Shown in pieces: positions 46,857 through 55,850 of a stretch of DNA of 64,000 bases. The notes under the pieces were generated by a model. It had not been told where the DNA came from. It saw only the letters and a list, made by a program, of their open reading frames with translations, and did not search any database. Positions within the stretch are counted from its first letter, which is position 1; each line of letters begins with the position of its first letter. The position numbers and the translations under genes were made by a program. The DNA comes from Henckelia pumila. Taxonomy: Eukaryota > Streptophyta > Magnoliopsida > Lamiales > Gesneriaceae. The DNA is taken from contig NC_133123.1 of the NCBI RefSeq assembly GCF_033568475.1, positions 135,864,242 to 135,928,241 on the forward strand, read 5' to 3'.

Positions 46857-47252
46857 ATGGCAGGCGAAGGTTCCAACGTCAACCACTACATACAACATGT
46901 GAAGAGGATGTACGAAGACTTTGTCTATGAGAAGACAATGTCTACGTGGTCGAAGATTGAGGAGCTGAGGATGTACAGACAAGCGCCAATACCTCCTCGG
47001 CGAATGTCAGACGCCAGAAGACTTGATCGCATAGAGGAAAAATTTAAGAGGAAGCTCCGCATTTCGAATTCCATGGACATTTTCAAAGATGAAAATGTTC
47101 GCCGTTTAATGTTAATGAAAGAGTCTAAACATGTTAGGAAAATTTTTTACTCTTACAATTTTATGAAAATCGCCTATGATCACCCTAACTCTGACTTGCA
47201 CTCTTGGGTTGCTGAATGGAAACATTCACTACTTCAAGAATTAAGGTTGTAA
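46857..47252 (+). CDS. Intact intronless 131-residue basic protein of unknown function in the MULE region
   Basis: ATG at 46857 (first AUG after the TATA box, context TTTTCAATGGCAGG, with G at +4) to TAA at 47250-47252. I do not recognise the family. The protein is rich in Lys/Arg, Met and Glu and predicted helical, with a charged stretch RRMSDARRLDRIEEKFKRK and conserved-looking aromatic pieces (YEDFVYEKTMSTW, KIFYSYNFMKIAYDHP, WVAEWKHSLL). No signal peptide, membrane segment or zinc motif. It is the only unbroken coding frame between 24 and 61 kb with a promoter-like site, and it is flanked on both sides by CGGTCGA-bearing DNA. It could be an element-borne accessory protein (as VANB is in VANDAL elements) or a captured host gene. 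Function is not inferred. Confidence 0.6.
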   Translation: MAGEGSNVNHYIQHVKRMYEDFVYEKTMSTWSKIEELRMYRQAPIPPRRMSDARRLDRIEEKFKRKLRISNSMDIFKDENVRRLMLMKESKHVRKIFYSYNFMKIAYDHPNSDLHSWVAEWKHSLLQELRL

Positions 47253-47394
47253 AAATTTCATTTTATTATATAAAATTACGTTTCGTTAATGAGTTTTTCG
47301 TTACACATGCGTTGATAATTCTTGAAACTGTAATGAAGATAATAATAACAATACAACCTAATTGTCAACAGTCTTAGTTCAAAATATTATATTT

Positions 47395-47580
47395 AATTAT
47401 AAACGGTCGTCGATTATGAATGAAGGTTTACTTCACATAATAAGCGGTCGTCGATGATTTTGCTACCGAACGGAGAATAATTAAATAATAAAGAATGCCC
47501 TCGGTCGAATGTAAATAACGTCGGTCGACTCCATATATTAATCGGTCGTCGCAGATTTAGTTATCGACCTACTAATTATA
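47395..47580. repeat. Diverged CGGTCGA-bearing copy of the 198-bp unit
   Basis: Contains AAACGGTCGTCGATTATG, AGCGGTCGTCGATGATTTTG, GAATGCCCTCGGTCGAATG, ACGTCGGTCGACTCC and TAATCGGTCGTCG, the same order of landmarks as the regular array at 48.7-50.2 kb but with more changes. Confidence 0.7.
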
Positions 47581-47778
47581 TTTGTATTCAATGTTTAATA
47601 ATTTATTACGATCTAAAATACGTTTTATATTTTACTTTTATTAAATCTCATATCAACAATCTATTATTGTTATTATATAAATTATTTTTTTGTATTTGTT
47701 CTGTTAGATTTTTATTGTGAATTATGACGGAAAAAAAAAAGAAAATCTTAATCTATAACATTCACATTCACCGCCCCT

Positions 47779-47799
47779 ATGTTTGTCTATAAACAGTGC
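47779..47799 (+). promoter_or_regulatory. Second copy of the small ORF's TATA-box surroundings
   Basis: ATGTTTGTCTATAAA-C-AGTGC matches 46749-46769 except at one base. No good open frame follows on plus; a short leader-like stretch precedes the 322-bp duplicated units. Possibly the promoter of a lost paralogous gene. Confidence 0.4.
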
Positions 47800-47976
47800 T
47801 TTATGTCTATGCAAATCCATCGAATGGTCACGCGACTGTTCGGGTTCCCAAACTCTTCACACTTAACCTACCCTGACTTCTTATTTCTGATTATAAAAGC
47901 ACAACATCTGTGATCATTTTGAAACAAACAAATCGAAGGTTAAGTTTACAATATAAGCAAATATGGACAGAGCAAG

Positions 47977-48612
47977 TTCTTTAAGGTGATCACCCACGAA
48001 GCAGATTATGCCAGAAGCCTCGGAATTTTCAGCTTTCTCTTGCCACTCCGAGCAAAGTTTAGCGGTAATGCAAATAGAGTTATCTGTCACTCAGATTGAG
48101 AGAGACCTATATTCTATCTTTCACTCAGATTGACAGAGAACTCTCTTTGCATGATCATGGTTCGTGAAAGACATGGTACCCAAAAACTTTGCTCGGAATG
48201 GCAGGAAAAATATGGAACATTCTCAAGGTGTTGCTGCCTGTTGGGGATATCAAAGAATACCTTAAACTTGATTATGCTATCCTCAAAATTGATCATGGTT
48301 CTTTAAGGTGATCACCCACGAAGCAGATTATGCCAGAAGCCTCGGAATTTTTAGCTTTTTGTTGCCAGTCGGAGCAAAGTTTATCGGTAATGCAAATAGA
48401 GTTATCTGTCACTGAGATTGAGAGAGAACTATATTATATCTTTCACTCAGACTGATAGAGAACTCTCTTTGCATGATCATGGTTCGTGAAAGACATGGTA
48501 CCCAAAAACTTTGCTCGGAATGACAGTAGAAACTGAAACATCCTCAAGGTGTTGTTGCCTGTTGGGGATATCCAGGAATAAATTAAAATTGATTATGCTA
48601 TCCTCAAGGTCA
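47977..48612. repeat. Two 322-bp direct repeats, each with internal inverted arms
   Basis: TTCTTTAAGGTGATCACCC starts at 47977 and 48299. Both units contain CGAGCAAAGTTTA facing AAACTTTGCTCGGAATG about 120 bp later, so each can fold as a long hairpin, and both end near CTATCCTCAA. A 60-codon minus frame in unit 1 (48114-48296) is not kept in unit 2, so coding is unlikely. Confidence 0.8.
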
Positions 48613-48676
48613 TTTCCAATGCCAAATTAACGGGTACAAAAGTAATTATTATTATTTTTTTTGAAAAGTTGTACAA

Positions 48677-50199
48677 ATTAATTATAATTATACATATTAA
48701 ATAAAACAGGAATCCGGTCGATCGAAGGTCCAATCGGTCGACTCCATATAATAATCGATCGTTGATGATTTTGCTATCGACCAGATTACAATTACATATA
48801 TCAATTGATTAAAATAATAGTTTTTATATTCCTTGTCCTCCTAATAATATTCGTACTCGTCGTATTAGTTTACAATTATAATTATACATAGTAAATAAAT
48901 AAAGAATGCCTTCGGTCGAGTGTGAATAACGTCGGTCGATTCCATATAATAATCGGTCGTTGATGATTTTGTTATCGACCAGATTACAATTACATATATC
49001 AATTGATTAAAATAATAGTTTTTATATTCCTCGTCCTCCTAATAATATTCGTACTCGTCGTATTAGTTTACAATTATAATTATACATAGTAAATAAATAA
49101 AGAATGCCTTCGGTCGAGTGTGAATAACGTCGGTCGATTCCATATAATAATCGGTCGTTGATGATTTTGTTATCGACCAGATTACAATTACATATATCAA
49201 TTGATTAAAATAATATTTTTTATATTCCTCGTCCTCCTAATAATATTCGTACTCATCGTATTAGTTTATAATTATAATTATACATAGTAAATGAATAAAG
49301 AATGCCTTCGGTCGAGTGCGAATAACGTTGGTCGACTCCATATAATAATCGATCGTTGATAATTTTGCTATCGACCAGATTACAATTACATATATCAATT
49401 GATTAAAATAATAGTTTTTATATTCCTCGTCCTCCTAATAATATTCGTACTCATCGTATTAGTTTACAATTATAATTATACATAGTAAATAAATAAAGAA
49501 TGCCTTCAGTCGAGTGTGAATAACGTCGGTCGATTCCATATAATAATCGGTCGTTGATGATTTTGCTATCGACCAGATTACAATTACATATATCAATTGA
49601 TTAAAATAATAGTTTTTATATTCCTCGTCCTCCTAATAATATTCGTACTGATCGTATTAGTTTACAATTATAATTATACATAGTAAATGAATAAAGAATG
49701 TCTTCGGTCGAGTGTGAATAACGTCGGTCGACTCCATATAATTATCGGTCGTTAATGAGTTTGCTATCGACCAGATTACAATTACATATATCAATTGATT
49801 AAAATAATAGTTTTTATATTCCTCATCCTCCTAATAATATTCGTACTCATCGTATTAGTTTACAATTATAATTATACATAGTAAATGAATAAAGAATGTC
49901 TTCGGTCGAGTGTGAATAACGTCGGTCGACTCCATATAATAATCGGTCGTTAATGAGTTTGCTATCGACCAGATTACAATTACATATATCAATTGATTAA
50001 AATAATAGTTTTTATATTTCTCGTCCTCCTAATAATATTCGTACTCATCGTATTAGTTTACAATTATAATTATACATAGTAAATGAATAAAGAATGCCTT
50101 TGGTCAAGTGTGAATAACGTCGGTCGACTCCATATAATAATCGGTCGTTAATGAGTTTGCTATCGACCAGATTACAATTACATATATCAATTGATTAAA
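48677..50199. repeat. 198-bp tandem array with CGGTCGA motifs, downstream of the Ulp1-like gene
   Basis: The GAATGYCTTCGGTCGAGTG landmark lies at 48904, 49102, 49300, 49498, 49696, 49894 and 50092, exactly 198 bp each time. A partial first unit begins near 48677. Each unit has CTTCGGTCGAGTG, ACGTCGGTCGAYTCC, TAATCGGTCGTTG and TATCGACCAG plus an AT-rich filler. Substitutions are few and no indels changed the length. No coding. It abuts the 3' end of the minus-strand Ulp1 gene at 50298. Confidence 0.95.
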
Positions 50200-50297
50200 A
50201 CTCATTCATACTGACAAAATTGATTTCTACTACAAATAAATATAGCGTACAATGTCAATTTTATATTGTTCGCATGAACAAATTAATTGTGCTTACA

Positions 50298-52183
50298 TCA
50301 AATCTCATCAATAGCTGGAAGGGACCAGTCATTGAGCCAAATCGCTATGGTCAAAAAAATTTTGAAATCGGCAATGACATCATCATTCAGTTGATATGGA
50401 TCGTCATTGCTCATCTCAGCAGCAATTGACCTCAAAGCATACACACCACACTCGCCACTGCACTTAAAGAAGATAATTAGCTTTTACTATAGACCAAATA
50501 TTACTTAAACATTATAGTACAAAACATTGATGAGAAGTAACGTAAATGGAAGACCTTGTTTTTTGCTGGGGAAATGCACACAACCTAATGCACGTCCAAC
50601 TCCTTTCAGCACCTTCAAAATCCAGGGATCTCAGAGTTTCCGGGACCAAGCTAATGACGCCCGTCACAGCTTTGTCGAAGTTGCTCCGAGTTGTCGCACT
50701 TATATCTGAATCCAAAAAGGTGTATTAGTTGTTCCTTGACGTAAACCATCATCGAAACCCAATGGTTGGGTAGATGGATAGGAGCTAGAACCAAACTCGA
50801 AAACCACCAAGAGGACGAGGGCCAATCTTTTACACATCCAGTAATGTATCTTGTGAGTTGCTCAACGTCAATTGGCTTGTCCATGCTTGAGTACTCTGTT
50901 TGGAACAACTGTGCAAAATTAACGTTCATCAAAGAAACGTTCTCAGCTAATATTTCGGGGTACAACTTCTGTAAGCTCAGGAGGCCAAGCATACACTCTG
51001 TCATATGCTGGATCATAAAAATATGTTAAAGGTATATATAAAACAAAATACAAATGCATGTAATGACAATTGAATCAAAATATGTTGACATGGGGCACTC
51101 ACATCATATTCTAACCACTGTCCAGGGTCATAAGAATACGAAAAAAGTTTCGATCATATTTCCCATGTTTCTGTTGGGCCCGAAATTTCCTTATCTCCAT
51201 CTCAACCTTGAGCCAATCACGCCTGACTCTAAGCAAGTACCGCTTCTCAAACTCTTGACCTTGAAGTGCAGTGTTGGCGCCATACATGGGTGCGTGAAAG
51301 GGGATTGAAACGGCAGATGATCTCAGCACCTTCCTCCTGCGCTCGGGTGTCAGGTGACTGAATACAATCATCTTCGGCTCATCCTCAACACAGTATTCTT
51401 AAACACATTGGAATAAATAAAATAGTCAACTAGATGAAATAAATGGCCCAAACCATATTTAATTAAGGACTTGAACCATACCGGTAGGTGGTGGTCGTCG
51501 AAATTGCAGTGTACTACATGCAGCCGCTTCTTCATCTGTCCGGGTTCCAAGCTGCGCATTAGGCGGAGTGACGACTAATCATCAAAGATTAAAACAAGTT
51601 ATTTTAGTATGTTGTTAGGATCACAAAAAGGGTAAGGAATTTGAGATTTGAGGATCGAAAGATGCAATTGATCTAAGAATGTTGTTCAGAGTACAAAAAA
51701 GTAAGGGATTCTAACATGACGAACACGTAAGTGGTTCATGCTGAGGTGGTGACATTCCTTCTGTATAGAGAAATAAATAAATAAGTCAACTAGATGAAAT
51801 AAATGGCCCAAACCATATTTACTTCATGACTTAAACCATACCGGTAGGTGGTGTTCGTCGTAATTGCAGTGTAGAATCTGCAGCCACTTCTTCATGATTT
51901 TTTGCCTGACTGACGACTAGTGATCAAATATTACAAGAGTGATTTTAGGATGTTGTTAGGATCACAGAAAACTTGGAGATTCTAATACGTCGGAATACAT
52001 ACATGGCTCAGAATGTGGGGGTGACTTCGGATCTGCATCACCATCCGCTTCTTCATCTGTCCGGGATCCAAGCTGCGCATTAGGCGGAGTGACGACTAAT
52101 CGTCAAAGATTAACACAAGTGATTTTAGTATGTTGTTAGGATCACAAAAAGGGTAAGGAATTTGACATTAAAGATCGAAAGAT
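50298..52183 (-). pseudogene. MULE-borne Ulp1-like (C48) cysteine peptidase gene, 3' exons
   Basis: Minus-strand exons, with GT-AG borders where visible: about 51590-51490, 51400-51110, 51015-50655, 50700-50515 and 50457-50298 (stop TGA 50298-50300). The peptidase part keeps the triad landmarks: His in PNHWVSMMVYV (about 50770), Asp in HLFDSDIS (about 50700), Cys in SGECGVYALRS (about 50445). C48 peptidases cleave ubiquitin-like proteins such as SUMO. Two frame breaks are seen: near the T6 run at about 51147 before DPGQWLEYD, and an extra base at about 50707 within the Asp motif. The region 51541-52183 holds duplicated exon-like blocks (CAAGCTGCGCATTAGGCGGAG at 51549 and 52068). The CACTA element at 52184 separates it from its 5' part at 60042-61601. 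Confidence 0.8.
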
Positions 52184-52214
52184 CACTACAACAAATATGC
52201 TAATTAACCACACT

Positions 52215-52545
52215 AAAAAGACAACGGTTTTAGACAAAAACTGTTGTCTTTTGACCTTTAACAACGGTTTTTACGAAAACCGTTGTTGTTGGCCATTTTT
52301 TAATGAAAAACAACAACGGTTTTTAAAAAACCGTTGTCTTATATATGTTAAAGACAACGGTTTTTTAAAACTGTTGTCTATGAGCATGTTTTTTATGGCC
52401 TACGACAACAGTTTTAATTAGCCGTTGTCTATGTGCGGATTTTTATGGTCTACGACAACGGTTTTAATTAACCGTTGTCGTTTTCTATTTTTTTATGTTG
52501 TTTTAGACAACACTTTTCTTAAACCGTTGTCTTTGATTTTTTTTT
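52215..52545. repeat. Left subterminal hairpin repeats of the CACTA element
   Basis: About seven copies of GACAACGGTTTT facing AAAACCGTTGTC at 5-15 bp distance, spaced about 40-50 bp. They are the kind of sites bound by CACTA TNPA proteins, by analogy with En/Spm. Confidence 0.85.
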
Positions 52546-53038
52546 TTTGTTAAATATATTATATATACAAAGGCGGATCCAGGATGTTGTATTAGGAGTG
52601 GCCGTGTCAGTATACACAATAATAAAAATAATTATTATATGTTTATAAATAAATTTCAATAATAAATACAATAAATAAAAAAAAATATCGTGATGTCTCG
52701 TATATTTGATTGATGCTTATGAAAATATGAAATGCGAAATAATTTTTTTATTTTTTAAATGATGTGTTGTGTTCGTAGGTATAAAATATCACACATAAAA
52801 TTATGTTCAATCGACGAGTCAAAAAATCACATGATTCAAAAATTGTTTAAAATCTCATTGAACAAAATGATACTAATGTATACAGGAGCGTCTGAACTTT
52901 TTCTTACATGCAACTCGAAATTATAAAATATACAATTTCAAAATAATAAAGTATTTAAAACACGATTCGATCCTAAAAATAACATGCTAAAACATTAATT
53001 CAAATAAGTATGCATAAAGTATTACAATGCATAAATTT

Positions 53039-53075
<37 letters not shown>

Positions 53076-53740
53076 TATTTTGGAGACATAAGTGGATATG
53101 AGTTTGTTTTTTTGTGTAAGTCGATGAGTACATTTTCATTCAGAAAAAATATTGCAACTCAAGCAAAATAAGATCATCAATCAAGAAGTCAATAAAAAAA
53201 TAAAATTAATTATAATACAAAACAAAAAATAATGTAAGATTAATATATAAAAGTCACATGACTAAATGAAAAATTATCAATCAAGTCCTAAGCCAATTTT
53301 AATGTTAAAAAGCCGAAAATTTATTATTCTTGATTTTAAAAAATAATGAAATTATTGACTACCAAAAACTTAAAAATCTCAAATTTTAAAATCACTTTAA
53401 ACGTATTAAAAATAGAGCAAAGTAATTTATATTGAAAACAAGTAAAATAAGAACTTTAAAAAAAATTAAAAAAAGTTCACGAGATTTTTACAATAAAAAT
53501 ATTTTAATTTTTCAAAAAACAAAATAAAATTATATTAGGGTTTTAAATAAAATATTAATTTTACAAATAAAAATGATAAAATAATTTTAAATAAAATGAG
53601 TAAAAATAGTAAATAAAATGCGATTTGATATTTTCTCTTCTTTGGCTGATCTGGTGGGTCTGGAGCTTGTGGGTGTGGTGTTTTGTTGATTTCCTCTTGT
53701 TGTAGTGGCTGGGCTGCCAGCGAGATAGAGAAATTTTAGG
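52546..53740. other. AT-rich interior of the CACTA element without recognised content
   Basis: Very AT-rich with a (TA)n run at 53041-53072. GGCGGATCCAGGATG at about 52565 resembles the edge of other plant repeats, but no element could be outlined. No coding. Confidence 0.4.
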
Positions 53741-53915
53741 GGTGCTTACTTCTGCCCCTCACCTGTTTGTGCAATTGCTTGAGTGGCTCAATGCTTGCAC
53801 GTCCGCTAATTTGTAACAGGTATTTGGCTATCTCTGATTATTTTGTATCGTATATTGGTGCTTGAGAACGCGGCCATTGCTGTGGGAGCCCTTTCTATCT
53901 TGTTAGTTTCATTCT
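53741..53915 (+). pseudogene. Captured MATE transporter exon, first (duplicate) copy
   Basis: The block from GGGGTGCTTACTTCTGCCCC to CCCTTTCTATCTTG is a near copy of 54865-55030. Open reading gives LYRILVLENAAIAVGALSI, like the MATE segment that in full genes runs GNLENAAIAVDALSIC. It is cut short (TTGTTAG) and lacks the following exons. Confidence 0.6.
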
Positions 53916-54043
53916 GATAACAAGATGCTATTTCTTTTCTTGGGATAATTAGTGGGGCAGATTCTTCATGCGGTATATATATATATATATATATACATAT
54001 ATATATGACTTGTTTGGTTAGCAATGCATTCAAATGCATGACT

Positions 54044-54232
54044 TACTAGTCTGAGGCGAAGGAGACATGTCGTCTTCCCACAAATAAGAAAGTATAATTT
54101 CATTATAAGAAACGTGTTCATTGATAGGACCTCTAAGTTTTAGAACAGTGTTGTTACTTTTCATACACGATATCCCACAAGACAGCCGATCCATAAAGTA
54201 TTGCTTGTCTTTCTTCATCTCCCTATTAATGT

Positions 54233-54277
<45 letters not shown>

Positions 54278-54862
54278 TAAGATTCAATGATATACATACA
54301 TAAAATTATTAATTAAATGATCACTAGCTAGCTACCCGTCGAGAATAATCCATGTTGCCCCCAACTTTTTTATGGCCCGTATAGCAGCCACCTTCCGTGA
54401 TGGTCTAGCTTTCACCTCTACACTCACTTTAACCTGAAATTTAATTTGAGCTGTTTTTTCCTTTCATTTTTCAAAATAATTTTTGTTTATATATGTATAT
54501 ATATGATCAGTTAGTTAGTTAATAACCTGCTTGTCTAATTCATATAGTTTCTGAAGTTGCACAATCACATCTCTCTTTCGATATTCATTTTTTTTCCTTC
54601 AAGCTCGGTGATTTTTCGGGTTGATCCTGATACCAGATTGTTGGGATCATCGTCTTTACCCTTGTATCCCACTTCATGAGAAATTCCGATGAATTAAAAA
54701 TATATATATGATAGAGTAGTGTTTGAAAATGAATATGAATATATATATACTGACAAAATAATCTTGCAGCTGCATGGAGAGGAGGAGATTGAGAAGGAGG
54801 ATTAATGTGGTGAACAAGTGCGAGTAGAACGAGTTCATCTCCAGGGTTGAGGGATAGAGCAA
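54044..54862 (-). pseudogene. Captured receptor-like cytoplasmic kinase (USP N-terminal domain) gene fragment, four exon pieces
   Basis: Minus strand, in gene order: 54862-54752 (LNPGDELVLLALVHHI, PPLHAAARLFCQ, a nucleotide-alpha-hydrolase/USP-like start), about 54680-54527 (RDVIVQLQKLYELDKQ, with a frame break), 54436-54332 (VKVSVEVKA, GATWIILDG-stop) and 54230-54044 (MKKDKQYFMDRLSCGIS, MKSNNTVLKLRGP). The pieces have intron-like spacers and splice-like borders. Together they match the N-terminal half of plant kinases with an adenine-nucleotide-alpha-hydrolase-like domain, before the kinase domain. No kinase catalytic motif is present. Captured and decayed. Confidence 0.65.
54233..54275. repeat. 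(TA)n microsatellite in a captured intron
   Basis: A TATATA run broken by single changes, in the space between two kinase exon pieces. Similar TA runs lie at 53973-54006. Confidence 0.85.
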
Positions 54863-54864
54863 TT

Positions 54865-55850
54865 TGAGGGGTGCTTACTTCTGCCCCTCACCTGTTTGTG
54901 CAATTGTTTCAGTGGCTCAATGCTTGCACGTCCGCTAATTTGTAACAGGTATTTGGCTATCTCTGATTATTTTGTATCGTATATTTGTGCTTGGAAACGC
55001 GGTCATTGTCGTGGGAGCCCTTTCTATCTGGTGAGTTCCATTCATGTAACATCTTTAATTGCTTAGTATTTAGCCTCATTTTACATTGTTTTCAGATGTT
55101 AACATACGTGTATACTTTCTTGGTTCCTCGTCCAGCACAAATATTGACGGTTGGGAAACCATGATTTTCATAGGAGTTAATGCTGCTATAAGGTAAAATA
55201 TACCTATAAACATTTCACTCAGATTTATATATATAAATATATATTAACTTTCAATTTGTCAAAGCTTTCTTGGAAAGGATATGCACGTGCAATTTGCTGA
55301 AATAAATACGACAAATATTGCTTCTTCATTCAGTAATGTGTATTCGACATTTATTCGATCGAATTAGTCCAAATTTTAGTTAAGTTCATATTTTTAAATT
55401 GTTATTATAGGTTTCTATGCTCTCTTATTTTGAAATAAAGTGATAGTTATGCGCTCAATATATATACTATTATTATCTTAAAAGTTGGTTCATTTCATCT
55501 TTCTGCTTAAATTAATCTAATCATATTAGGACTTTCGTGCCATTTAATATTTTAGTTTGTTATCCATATTATGACTTGAGTGTAATTAGGGTTCAAATTT
55601 TAAGGACGTGATAGAAGAAGCTGATAATACCGGTGTCCAAGTTGATGGCAAAAGGCATCACTTGTAAGTGATGAGAAGCCATATAATATTCTTGCAATCT
55701 GTTTTTGCTTCCGTGTTCTTCATATGTAATTAATAGTGGAAAACCATTGCGATCACCTTGCTATATATCTTATCTATTTCAGGGTACGGGTTTCAAATGA
55801 ACTCGGCATGGGACATCCAAGAGCAGCGAAATATTCGGTGCTATCAAAAA
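54865..55850 (+). pseudogene. Captured MATE (DTX) transporter gene fragment, three exons with introns
   Basis: Exon pieces 54865-55030, 55136-55192 and 55783-about 55848 have GT-AG introns and matching phases: TCTATCTG|GTGAGT, GTCCAG|CACAAAT, ATAAG|GTAAAA, TTTCAG|GGTACG. Joined, the reading is GALSIC then TNIDGWETMIFIGVNAAI then RVRVSNELGMGHPRAAKYSV, the well-known MATE segment around VRVSNELG. MATE proteins export organic compounds in exchange for protons or sodium. The upstream part of the first exon is rearranged and the remainder of the gene is absent. Retained introns show capture at the DNA level. Confidence 0.82.

Noticed and set aside
48677-50199. CRISPR-like array appearance
   Set aside because: Whole 198-bp units repeat, without unique spacers, in a plant nuclear genome. 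It is a simple tandem array.
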